From NCBI RefSeq assembly GCF_001411555.2, contig NC_049903.1, positions 12,753,234-12,817,233 of the forward strand: a stretch of 64,000 nucleotides of DNA. Reading direction: 5' to 3'. A model generated the notes under the pieces. It ran no database searches. It was not told the DNA's origin and saw only the letters and a list, made by a program, of their open reading frames with translations. Below are positions 21,860 to 33,379 of the stretch, piece by piece. Every line of letters starts with the position of its first letter. Within the stretch, counting starts at the first letter, position 1. Source of the stretch: Juglans regia. Its lineage: Eukaryota > Streptophyta > Magnoliopsida > Fagales > Juglandaceae. Position numbers and translations under genes: made by a program.

Positions 21860-24800
21860 ATGGCCGAATCACAAAACTCCCCTAAATTCTCCCTCCCATT
21901 TCATCATTATCAAATTAAACCATGACAATTATCTATTTTGGAAGGCACAAATAACGCCTTACCTGAACAGTCATAATGTTTATGGATATTTTGATGGGTC
22001 CATTGTTGCACCGAAGCTGATTGATGAAAATCCCACATACCCATCTTCTCCATATTTGATTTGGAAACAGTAGGATCAAGTCATTATGACCATCCTAATT
22101 TCTTCCCTTGCCAATAATATCATTTCTCTCGATCATGTTGTGGATGCATCCACTTCACGGGAAATCTGGATGATTTTGGAAGGTCTTTTTGCTTCCAAAT
22201 CTCAGGCTCGCGTAATGCAGCTTCAATATTAGATCACTACCCTTAAGAAAGGTTCGTTGTTGATTACTATCAGAAGGCCAAACTCATCCGAGATACCCTA
22301 GCGGCGGCTGATAAAATCTTATCCTCTTCTGATTTTATTGCATATTTGTTGGCTGGTTTGGGAACCGATTTTGATTCGATTGTGACCTCCATTACCACAC
22401 GCGTGGATCCTCTTACCCCATCCCAAGTATACATCCATCTCCTCACCCATGAATCCCGTATCCTTCCCCAACAAACAACCCTTACTGCTTCCCCAGAGTT
22501 TTCGGCTAACTCTACCACCACAAATAACACCAATACCAATACCAGAGGTAGGGGTCAGTCTCATGGCAGAGGAGGTTACAGGGGTCGTGGACGAGGTCAC
22601 AATGGAGGTCGGTTCAGCCCTTCCCATTTTTTCCAAAATCGTTATCCCTGTCAAGTTTGTCACCGACATGCTCTTCAATGTTACTATCGGTTTGATCATG
22701 GGTATCAGTCAGCACCTCCTCCTTCATTAGTTGCTCATTTCATCTCTGCCCCTCTTTCTCATGATACTGCATCTTCTGTTGATAACAACTGGTATCTTGA
22801 TTCCGTAGCGACCCATCATTTTACTCATAATCTTTCTAACCTATTTATCAATCCTTCTGAGTGTAAGGGCGAGGAGCAGGTACGGCTTGGTGATGGCAAC
22901 TCTCTTCCTATCCACCATGTTGGCTGCTTTGTCATCCCCTCATCTTCTGGAAATCTCTTACTCCCTCAACTTTATCATGTTCCGTCGATTTCAAAGAATT
23001 TAATTTCTGTTAAAAAAATTTGTGAAGATAATTGTGTATTTTTTGAATTTCATTCATCTTGTTTCTATGTGAAGGACTCCCGTACCAAGAAAACCCTTTT
23101 GCAAGGCCCTACTAGTCACAGCATGTATGTTTTTCCTCCAGTCCCATCTCCATATCAAGCTCACACTGGTTCCAGAGTCACCCCCTTTCTATGGCACGCT
23201 CGTTTGGGTCATCCTATCCTTCCATGCAATTAGTTCAAAGAATAATCTCACAGTTATCTCTCCCTGTGAAGTCCTCTCCAAACACTGAGTTATGTTCTTC
23301 ATGCTATAAGGCCAAACTCCATCAACTACAGTATACATCTTCTCAATCTTGGACCGCTGCTCCACTCCAACTCTTGTTTGCTGACGTATGGGATCCTGCC
23401 CCCACTGTGTCTAGGGGTGGTTTTAGATATTAGCTTTCCTTTGTTGACGACTATAGTCGATTTACGTGGATTTTTCCATTAAAATGTAAATCTGATATAG
23501 ATAATGTCTTTTTATCTTTCAAATGTCATGTTGAAAATTTACTTAATACAAAAATATGTGCCTTACAATCTGATTGGAGTGGCGAGTTTCGCTCTCTTAA
23601 CATTGTGTTACAATCTTTTGGTATTGCTCATCACTTGTTTTGTCCTTATGCTCACTCTCAAAATGGCCCAGTTGAAAGGAAACACTGACATATTGTAGAA
23701 ACTGGTCTTGCCCTTCTTGCACATTCCCTCTCTCCTAAAAAATATTGGTCCGATGCTTTCATTACTGTTGCCTACTTAATTAATCGGTTGCCAACATTTG
23801 TGTTAAATCATAAGTCTCCATTTGAAAAATTATGGAACAAACAATCAGATTACAGTTTCTTGAAAACATTTGGATGCCTCTGCTGGCCTAATCTCAAACC
23901 TTATAATAGACACAAAATGAATTGTCGATCCCTTCCTTGCGTTTTTCTTGGGTACAACCCAAATCATCATGGCTACTTATGTTATCACATCTCTACCTCC
24001 AGAATGTATGTGTCACGAGATGTTCTTTTTGATGAATGTGTCTTTCCGTTTAAACAGTCTCCATCAATTCCATCTCCTTCTTCACATACCACTCTACCCA
24101 ACTCCTCATTTTATTTTCAGCCCGTTACCTCAACATTACCCAATCCCACCACCCCTCCTCCACCTAACAGCGCTGGCCCTATTACATCATCTATTAGGCC
24201 TACTTCTTCTTCACACAACATGCCTACTACTTCCACACCTGCCTGACCCATGTCATCACATATTACACATCCCGCTTCTCCCTCTCCTTCTTTTTCTCAT
24301 TCTAACCCCATTTCCTCTTCCAGCCCAACATCATCTATCTCTAGGGCACCGTCTTCCTCATCGTCTCCATTCTCTTCGCGCTCTCCTGAATCTTCATCAA
24401 CGTCTCCATCCCCACTTTCCCTTATCCATTCTATGCAAACAAGGTCAAAATCCAATCTTCACTTTCCAGAAATTTGAACTGACGACACCGTTGCTTGGCC
24501 GAAACCTCAGGCCCATGTCACCTCCACTGTGACTCCGAATGAACCTTCCTTTGTTACTGAAGCTTCAAAATACTTTGAATGGAGACAAGCAATGCAACTA
24601 GAGTTTGATGCCCTTCTATCCAACAATACCTGGACTCTTGTCCCTCTAACCTCTTCTCAGAATCTTGTGTGATGCCGATGGATCTTCAAAATGAAAAATC
24701 TATCTGATGGCTCTATCGAAAGGAGAAAAGCACGTCTTGTAGCCAAGGGCTACATCCAACTAGAGGGCTTGGACTACTATGAGACCTTCAGTCCTGTTGT

Positions 24801-26060
24801 CAAACCGACAATCATCAGGTTGGTTCTTTCCATTGCACTCTCTGCTAGCTGGCCGGTTCACCAATTAGATGTACAAAATGCTTTTTTACATGGCACGTTG
24901 GATGAAATTGTTTTTGTCACAACCAAGGGGTTTTGCACACCCTCAATTTCCCACATATGTCTACAAGCTCAATCGAGCATTTTATGGCCTTAAACAGGTC
25001 CCTCGTGTGTGGTATGCATGCCTGAGTCATAAATTGGTTGAGTTGGGATTTGTCATTTCCAAATTTGATACTTCATTGTTCATATACCAGCATCAATCTG
25101 TTGTTCTTTATTTTTTAGTCTATGTGGATGATGTAATCCTCACTGGTTTGGATATCTCAGCTCTTACTCAGCTTGTTCAATTGCTCAATGCTGAGTTTCC
25201 TTTAAAAGATCTTGGTAATCTTCACTGCTTCTTGGGAATTGAGTGTTGCAGAAATCCAAATGGGATGGTTCTATCCCAAAGAAAATATATTCTTGATTTA
25301 TTGAACAAGACCAATATGGCTAATTGCAAACTTGTTGGGAACCCTATGTCTCCTTCCACTAAACTCTCTGCCTTTGACTTAACATCGATGGAGGATCCTT
25401 CTCTGTACAGGAGTGTGGTCAGTAGCTTACAGTATCTTCTCTTCACCAGACTTGATTTAGCTTTCTCAGTAAATCGGGTCTGTCAATTTATGCATGCCCC
25501 GTGTCTTTCTCATTGGCAATCTGTGAAGTGGATTTTAAGATATTGGAAACAGACACTGGATTATGGCTTGGTCCTCACCCCTTCTTGGTCTCATATTTTG
25601 GATGCCTTCTCGGATGTCGACTGGGCAGGCTGCCCAGACGACAGGAAATCTACCGATGGATATTGTTTATTCTACGGCAACAATCTAATATGCTGGAGTT
25701 CAAAAAAACAATAAACTATTGCTAGGTCCAGCATTGAGGCTGAATACAAGGCCTTAGCCCATGCCCCTTGTAAACTTATTTGGGTGCAATCTCTATTGTC
25801 TGAATTGGGTGTCTTCTTTTCAAAGTCTCCCATTCTTTATTGTGATAATTTGGGAGCAACTTAGTTATTTGTGAATCCTATGATGCATTTCCGGACAAAA
25901 CATGTGGATCTTGATTACCATTTTGTCCGAGATCGTGTTCATAACAAGACTCTCCAAGTTTCTTTTTTTTCAAGCAAGGATCAAATATCAGATATTTTTA
26001 TAAAGCCCTATCCATTACTAGATTCTGCACACGTAGATCGAGCTTCACAGTCATGCCAGG
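21860..26060 (+). pseudogene. Degenerate Copia gag-pol (Copia 2)
   Basis: The ATG at 21860 opens a gag frame (MAESQNSPKF) that breaks quickly. Readable fragments are a gag middle and Gly/Arg-rich tail with CQVCHRHALQCYYRFDH as a damaged zinc knuckle (about 22650); a protease with DSVATHH where the active-site glycine has become valine (about 22800); integrase pieces (FVDDYSRFTW, PYAHSQNGPVERKH); the RT block ([27 protein letters not shown] near 25121); and RNase H (CPDDRKSTDGY). At least eight frameshifts or stops interrupt these. The low-complexity Ser/Pro frames at 23948-24532 are the linker before RT. Confidence 0.9.
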
Positions 26061-26081
26061 GCTGCTTGGCTCACAGGGGGA

Positions 26082-26308
26082 TATTAGAAATATCAAGTCA
26101 TCCATTTCAGCTGCAAAAGACAAGCCAGCACCTCCAGGACAACTTAACAAATAATACAGAATAGTCTAGAATATGTAGACGTGTCCATTCTGTTATTGTT
26201 AATATTCCTTGACATTTTGTGTATAAATAGATCCTCTTGTAAAGCACTATTTCATCAATGAAAACACAATAGCATTTCATCATTTTATTGTTATTTTGCT
26301 TATTAACA
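26082..26308 (+). repeat. 3' LTR of Copia 2
   Basis: It begins TATTAGAAATATCAAGTC and ends TATTAACA, 227 bp, with TATAAATAGATCC at about 26220. Confidence 0.88.
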
Positions 26309-26920
26309 ATCTACCATATTCTATTATTTTCTGCTTAAGACTTACTTTTTTTTTTTTTTTGGGTTTTTGGATTCTACCTAGTGCGAGTAACATGTTTGTC
26401 ATAGTTAGAAGGTCCAATACTATATCATTGTATTTCAATCAATGCTATAATTTAACGTAGAATCTTGCCATAACTTGTTGGCCTCACTTAGGGTTGTTCA
26501 TCCGGGTTTTGACCTGGGAACCCGGGTATACCCAAACGGGAACCTGGGTTTCAAAGCCGGACCAAAACCAGGACCAGGTTGGTCCGGGTCAGACCCAAGT
26601 GGATCCGGGTTTTTGAAACCCAAAAATCTGGGTTCCGAGTTGTACTCGGATTTATTTATTATTATTTTTTGTAAAGTTAAAGCCTTTATTTTATTTTATT
26701 TTTTTCTAAAAAGTCAAGTTCATGAAATTCATAATATTTGTATTCTAAAAGCTCAATTCGCAAAACACAAAAAAATTCAAACCATAATTATTTTTTATAC
26801 CAAAGCCTTTATTTTTAATTTTTTTTTTAAAGAAGTCAAGTTGGAACGCATAATGTGTTCTAAATACTAAATGCATAAATTCATTCATGCATGCATCACA
26901 ATGCAATCCATTACATATTA

Positions 26921-29835
26921 TGTAACACCCTGGTTCCGCACGGGTCGGAGAGTTACTTCTTATCACTTAAACTCACATTTCAAGAAATTTCGATTCAACC
27001 TAATTTCTTCAATAGAACAAATTTTCCAAAATGCCAAGTCATCATAACACAATAAAATTTCTTAATAAAAATCGACAATACTCATAAAAACTTTCTATGC
27101 TTAATCCATTGTATTTAAATCATCTCACCCAATGCCTCATAATCTTGATACTCAGTTGAACCATCAAAATATCTGAAAAATATTGTGGAGATAAGGGATG
27201 AGTTATCAACAACTTAGTAAGCAAATAACTTATACTAGCATGTAAACATGAGCATTTATAAATTTCGGTATGCAGAACAAAAAATTTACTTTCAGAAAGC
27301 AAAAACAACATATTTCCTTTCAGAATGCATAAAAAAAAACTTGTTATAAAACATCAAAATGAAACTTTCAGAAAAAATTTCTTATTCAAAAATCCTTTGG
27401 CATATCATAAGCTGAGACATCATCTTCATATCATATCGAAGCATTGCATTGGAAAAAAAAATCATGTTTAACCATCGTGGTAGGGTTATAAACCACCATT
27501 ATACCTGTGGCTGAGCTGTATACCGTGTTTTACCCCCGTGGTAGGGTTATAAACCACCATTATACCTGTGGCAGAGTCTTAACAGAAACAAAACAGAATA
27601 TCATTGGAGTCAGATCATATTCAGATACAGAATTAGAAATTGATGTCAAGGTTTTTCAGATGCCACATCATATCAAAACAAAATATTAAATAGTTTCAGA
27701 TCATTTCACATGTTTGAAATAAACAGAATCAAAACATCTTCATTTATTCATAGCAAAACTTTTAGATCTCATGCATTAGAACATCTCTATTTCGTGGAGA
27801 CAAAACTTTCAAAAAGAAAGACTCATATTCGCTCTTTTTCAGATTAGAAATAGAATGTACAAAAATTAGCTTATGTCTACCCCAGTCATGACAAAAATAC
27901 TCGTCTCTTTCTTACGAATCTCATGAGTAATGTAGGGCAAATAATTGAGGTTATTTTCACATTTCTTTTCAAAAACAAATATATCATGCACATTTTCATA
28001 AATCAACTCTAGTTCATTTTTTTTTTATGCAAAGTCTAGTATAGGAATCCTGCTTCCCTGAACTTCTTAGCTTATTAGAATTTCTCCACAGCGGTACTGA
28101 GCAAAAAATCAATCGTCATCTATAAAATTTGTCATGAAAACTCCCATAAATTTCAATCGAACACTTACTTCTATTCTTAAACTAGAAATACTAAATAACC
28201 TATTTTTCTATAAATCTAAATTCCTCAAAACCCTAAAATATCATCAAATCTCAAATACATAATTTTCACTCAATTTCTCCTGGACAAGACAAACTCTAAA
28301 TTCTGTAGACCTTAAGACCAACAGTAATTTAAAAACTTGAACTATTTTCTGTCAAACCACTTTTTAGACTAATTTAAAAAATGAGTCGGAGTACGCTTAA
28401 AAAATCCAATAATTTTCTACAAAAAGACTGGCTCAACGTAAAAAAAAAAAAGGACAACCCATTGAAATATAACTTTTTAAAAGAAAAACCCTGATGCTTT
28501 GAATTAAAAATCAGAGGGTAAAAGTTGTACTTTTGTCAGAAAGTTTTTGTTAAATCTACGGCAAAACAACTCCTTCCCATTTTGAAACAATATCGAACTG
28601 CAAGGAGTGGTAAGACTAAGGCTTACTGAGGGGGAAGGACTAGGCACGATGGAGCTGGGTCTGGCCGGCGGTTGAGGGTGGTTAGTGCAGCAGCTCGTCG
28701 CTGAGGGAGAGAGAAAGTGATAAGAGAGAGACCAAGTGATGAGAGGAAGAGAGTCCGAAAGTGGTGAGAGAGATCGGAGAGGAGACTGTGGGCACGATGT
28801 GACCTTACCGAGTGAGAGCGACGGCTTGGGGTGGCGCGAGGTACCAGGCGGCACTTTCTGTGCCATGTGGTGGCGACGAGGTGGGGCTTAGCGATGTGGC
28901 TCACGGTGGGAAACAATTCCCCTATTTCGGTGGTATAAAAAAGATGTGGCTTTCGTGGGTTCACTATTGGGTCATGGTGGTGGCCTATGGTAGCGTTGTG
29001 GAGGAGGATGCAGCGGGTTGACCTCCTTGGGAAGTTGCAGTTTCCATGTGATGCTTGAGTAAAACCGTGAGGGTGCAGGCTGGTTGCGTGGTGAATGGTG
29101 GGGCTTTGGCTTCGATGATGGTCGCTAAACGTGGAGGAGCAAGGTGGTTCTCGTGGCTGGCTGTTGGGGAGCGTAGATGAGGGGGACGGTCGCTCAGGTT
29201 GGCTTTTGGCCATGTGTGGGTGCTGCGCGCCGTTGCTGATGGTTGAGGTTTCACATGGAGATAGAGGTTGGGCAGTGGGCTATCACATGACCGTGGTCTT
29301 GAGTGGATGAAAATCGGGCTGCGGTGGATGTTTTTGGGTCACGGCAAGGGAGTGCAACATGATTTGGGGGGGGGGAAGGGGTTGTGTTGTGGCTGGCGGC
29401 AGCAACACTTCTAGGCAGTTTCTCCATGCAGTAAAGGAATACAAGCATGAATATATAGGTGATTGAAAACAAAGAAAAACCTAGCGACGAGGGAAAGAGA
29501 GACGTATGTGCATGCGACTATGGGAGTGGAAATCGTGCGTGGTGGGGGTTAAAAAAAATTGACGTTGGTTCTCGGGTTGGGTTTTGAGGTGATCGAGTAG
29601 GGCCCATTTCCAGTATTTGGGCATGTCTTGGTTAATGTGAAAATAATAAATAGATTTTTCCTGAGTTTTAGGTCTCCAAGCAAGCTCTAAAATACTCTTA
29701 CTATTCCCACAAATTTGTCAGCCCAATAAAAAGATTCCACCTAATCCAAAAATATTTAAAACTTTTCACTTAATAAGCAAGCCCAATAAATATTCGATAC
29801 CCATCAAAAATAAAAAATTGGGCCTGGGTGTTACA
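26921..29835 (-). mobile_element. Solo LTR (Gypsy-like), 2915 bp, inside the hAT element
   Basis: The ends are TGTAACACCC and GGGTGTTACA, a perfect 10-bp inverted pair, with TATTA flanking both sides (26916-26920 and 29836-29840). It has no internal coding domain. A GC-rich block at 28620-29500 reads as C-rich on the minus strand, like the corresponding block in the solo LTR at 7617-9793, which suggests minus orientation. The Pro/Ser/His-rich minus-strand frames at 28504-29213 are this block and not a gene. Confidence 0.85.
27476..27597. repeat. 61-bp tandem duplication within solo LTR
   Basis: Two adjacent copies start at 27476 and 27537, each beginning CGTGGTAGGGTTATAAACCA and continuing to CTGTGGC. 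Confidence 0.85.
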
Positions 29836-31554
29836 TATTACATTATTTGTTATTTATACATTACATTACAATATACAAAATTACAATATATGAATTGCAA
29901 AATCAATAACATGTCCATCAATGATTTAATCTTCACACCAAATAACAACTTCAAGTAATTGGACTGAGAGATCTTGCAAAACACACAAAGTTTTGAACAA
30001 TGATTATATACAAGGATTAAGAAAAATCCCACTTAATAAATTAAAGATTAAGATGAGAATAGATTCTTATTTTTTTTCCAAATGCACCCACACTAACAAA
30101 TATTTTTTAGAGTTTTCATTCAAATAGATATCCCTAGACAGCCAATTCTCTTAGCAAAATTAATAAACATGAACATAAAATAGAGTAGTACTCAACTATA
30201 AAAAAGCTATACATTCTCTCTGTCCTCACTCGCTTAACAATATGAATATCAAAATGCTTAATTCAGTAGTACTTCTGCTAGTATGTACTCAACTTTGTTT
30301 CATTGAAGCATGCAACAAAACCTGATTGAAGCACATCCTCTTTGTTTCATTGAAGCAAGCAATTTCAAACTTTTTTTTCAAGTATTTTTATACAAACTAT
30401 AGTTCAAATAGTTGGAGTAGTACCATGACCCTGAAGAAATTGTTGCTGATCCCTAAAGTTGGCCTTAAAGTGGAGAAATCACCACCACATGTCATAAAGA
30501 ATATGACCAATCATAGGTGAACAGATCATGCTCCCCCAGAAAAGAAAATAAAAAATCTTGCCCAACTTTCTAGTTTTTTATATTTCAGAAAACATATATG
30601 ACCTACTAACTATCTTAATTAACCTTATAACAACATGGTGCATGGTGACCTGGTATATATTAAGCACTAACCACTTATAGTGCATGCCAAGATAAAACCG
30701 AAAGGCCATGCAAATCTCATCAACATTAATGTATATATAGTTTCCCTAGCAAAGATGATGACTACTCCAATTCATAAACTTAAAAAGCTTTAGATATTTA
30801 ACAAGAAAATAAATGCATGAGGTTGAAACTTGTAATAGATATTTACAATTAAATATAGAAACGTGATTAAAGGACTAGCTACTTCACCAAAGATAATAAA
30901 TCAGCTTGATGGAAACATGAAGTTTTAAAAAATGTAAGCTAATGCAGATCTTCCCACCTAAACGGAACTACCAGGTCAATGAACTAGAACATAGAAATGG
31001 GAATGGACCACAAGTGGGAGGCTACAACTTCTAAAGTCTGAAACTAGATTGAACCTGGCTTAACTCTCTAAAGTCTTTGCTTTTCCTAAAAATAATTTGG
31101 AACCCAAAGGCCCCAATTCTTTTTCGAAACTCCACCTAGAAACACAACTAACTTTTTAAAAATAATCTAGAAAAATCAAAGATACAACACCCTAAAAACC
31201 ATTTCTTCCAAATCATAACAAATCTTCATTATATATATATATATATATATGTTTTTGGATATAACAGATCTAAACAAATCTAAACAGATATAAACAAATC
31301 TTCCAAATAATAATAACCCACAACCCTAGCATTTTGCAGTTAAACAGATCTAAACATATACTCCTCAAACATTCAAACAGATCTAACCCATAAAAATACT
31401 CCTCAAATATTCAAGCATTTAAAAAAAAAACCCAAAATCAACAAAGAGAGAACAAAACAGAGGGAAGAAAGAAAACATACTCAAACGGAAATACGTTCTA
31501 ATATCTTGGATCTGAAGCTCAAGCACTTCCACCGTTCGACATCGCAGACAGTAG

Positions 31555-31860
31555 AGAGAGATAGAGTAGATGAGAGAGTGATTTCGGGAGGGGCTAGTGT
31601 ATCGCAGATGCAGAGCAGAGAGAGAGAGAGAGAAAGCAGATGAGAGAGAGAGAGAGAGAGAGAGATTTCGGGAGGGGCTAGGGCATCGCAGAAGCAGAAG
31701 CAGAGCAAAGTGAGAGAAAGCATATGAGAGAAAGGAATCGGGGGGAGGGAGGCGTAGGGCATATCGACTCTGCAGAGCACAGAGAGAGAGAGAGAGAGAG
31801 AGAGATATGAGAGTTGAGACTTGAGAGTGTGATTCGAGGGGGTGGGGGGGGGGGCTAGGG
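31555..31860. repeat. GA-rich tandem repeat near right end of hAT element
   Basis: Three to four diverged units contain CGGGAGGGGCTAG, GGGCATCGCAGA or GTATCGCAGA, and (GA)n runs, spaced about 80-100 bp, and ending in a G9 run near 31845. Minus-strand frames here (Leu/Ser-rich) are translation of GA repeats. Confidence 0.75.
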
Positions 31861-32091
31861 CATCTCGGGGTAAGGTTGTAACAATGCCTTTTATATCTAA
31901 ACTTGGGTACTGGGTTTGAAACTGGTACCAGGTGTCAAAAATCGCATTCGGGCCGGATAGGCCAAGGCTTTAAAAAGCGGGTACCGGCCCAGGGTTATTC
32001 CAGGCCGGAACCCATAACTAGAACCCGATTATCCGGGTTCTAGACTAAGCTGAGAAAAAACCCAGTCCGGATGAACAATCGTAGCCTCACT

Positions 32092-32960
32092 CATCGATCT
32101 ACAATGAGGTCTTGTCTGATGCCTCCGAGGAGGTATTTTTATTGCCTTTGTGGCAGGCTTTTTTGGCTATTTGGCGTAGGTTGCCTTCTTTCCTCCTTGA
32201 TAATCGCAAAGATGTCTTGTAGAGATCCGCCTCACTCGGTATTCTCGAGCAAGTGCTAACTTTCTTCCTGCTCAATTTTTCTAAGCAAGAAATTGGCCTT
32301 ACTTGTTGATCTCAAGCCTTTTCTCCTCGATAATTATGAAGAGGTCTTGTAGAGATTGGCCTTGCTCGGTAATCTCAAACAAGTGTTTATTATTTTTTTC
32401 CTGCTTCGTAATTGCGAGCTAGAAACTAGCCTTGCTCTGTTATCTTGAGCAAGGACTTATTTCCTTCCTGCGTGGTAATCACGAGCTAGAAATTGGCCAT
32501 GTTCGGTGATCCCAAGCAATGATTTATTTTCTCTTTTCTCGGTGATCGCAAGTAGCATCTTTTAGAAATTTCCCTTGTTTGGTAATTGAGAGTAAGGGCT
32601 TAGTTTATTTCCTCCTCAGTAATCACGAATAGGCTTGAAGAGACCAGCCTCACTTGAGCAAGGTCTGATTTCCCTTTTTCTCGGTAACCCCGAGTAAGAA
32701 CATACTTTCTACTTGCTCGGTGATCCTTTGCTAGAGATCGACCTAGCTTGGTGATTCCGAGCAAGGGTTGATTTCACTTTCTTCCTGATTGGGGATCTCA
32801 AGCAGGGTCTTATGGAGATACGTCTTGCTTGGTAATCTTGAGCACAAGTTTATTTTCATCCTGCATATTTTCGAGAGACCATGATCAGTGATTCGAGCAA
32901 GGTTGAGACTGTTTATCGCAGCCTTCTTGATTTGCTCAGTACTAGTGAGCACATTTGCGA
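32092..32960. repeat. Diverged hairpin minisatellite (CTTGCTCGGTAATCTCGAGCAAG type)
   Basis: At least ten diverged units share a core like CTTGCTCGGTAATC followed by TTGAGCAAG or TCGAGCAAG, for example near 32231, 32361, 32432, 32747 and 32827. The two halves are complementary (CTTGCTC and GAGCAAG), so each unit could form a small stem with a six- to eight-base loop. Linkers between cores (TTATTTCCTTCCTGC, GAGCTAGAAATTGG) recur too, giving a spacing of about 60-90 bp. No open frame or known family is recognised. Related TAGCTCGGTATTTATCGAGC at about 37983 suggests the array continued beyond Copia 4. Confidence 0.7.
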
Positions 32961-33024
32961 GTGAACTCGGTCGATGCCTAAATGGTTGGTCACAAAGATT
33001 TAGGAGGGTTGCCTAGCTATTAAG

Positions 33025-33342
33025 TGTTGAATAATAAACTTAACTTAGTAAATAGAGTTGTCTTTTGGTAGATTCATGAACTAGAGTGAAGGTTCATCTT
33101 GAAAGAACTAATTCATGTATTTGGGGATTCATGTATTTGGGGCATTCATGTACTTGGGTGTTCGTGTACTAGGGAAGTTCATGTATTAGAGTAAATGCTA
33201 GATGAATCTACAAGCCTATAAATACCCATGTATGAATTGGCACAAAGCAAGCTACTTGAGAATTAATTCAATTAGAGAGATTTTAGAAATAGTCTCTCAT
33301 CTCTTCCCTCTAGAATAGAATATTTGTTTTTCTCCTCCAACA
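33025..33342 (+). repeat. 5' LTR of Copia 4
   Basis: It begins TGTTGAATAATAAAC and ends CTCCTCCAACA, 318 bp. It contains about five diverged copies of a 17-18-bp unit, TTCATGTATTTGGGG, between 33113 and 33192, and a CCTATAAATACCC box at about 33219. Confidence 0.92.
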
Positions 33343-33379
33343 AACTGGTATCAGGGCTTCAATTTTCTAGATCCTGAAG

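Larger units (their letters stand above)
21657..26308 (+). mobile_element. Copia LTR retrotransposon 2 (degenerate), upstream of unit E
   Basis: This 4652-bp Copia element is inserted 5' of unit E exon 1. The flanks are ATCTG (21652-21656) and ATCTA (26309-26313), a 5-bp target duplication with one change. TGGTATCTAGAGC follows the 5' LTR as the primer-binding site and ACAGGGGGA precedes the 3' LTR. The 5' LTR is shorter than the 3' LTR (161 against 227 bp) through one internal deletion. Beyond it, unit E flank resumes (TTCTATTATTTTCTG) to about 26400. Confidence 0.9.
26489..32083. mobile_element. Non-autonomous hAT-type element with nested solo LTR
   Basis: The left end is TAGGGTTGTTCATCCGGG and the right end, reverse-complemented, TACGATTGTTCATCCGGA, nearly identical inverted repeats. 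GCCTCACT is duplicated exactly outside them (26481-26488 and 32084-32091), the 8-bp footprint of hAT transposition. Subterminal CCGGGT/CCCGGG motifs recur at both ends. No hAT transposase is readable. Removing the nested solo LTR leaves about 2.7 kb. Bases 29836-31450 are AT-rich with no supported gene. Confidence 0.85.

Noticed and set aside
28504..29254. Minus-strand Pro/Ser/His-rich frames up to 196 codons
   Set aside because: They lie in the GC block of a solo LTR and have no family similarity I can name.
31481..31780. 99-codon minus-strand Leu/Ser-rich frame
   Set aside because: It is translation of GA-rich repeats at the hAT right end.
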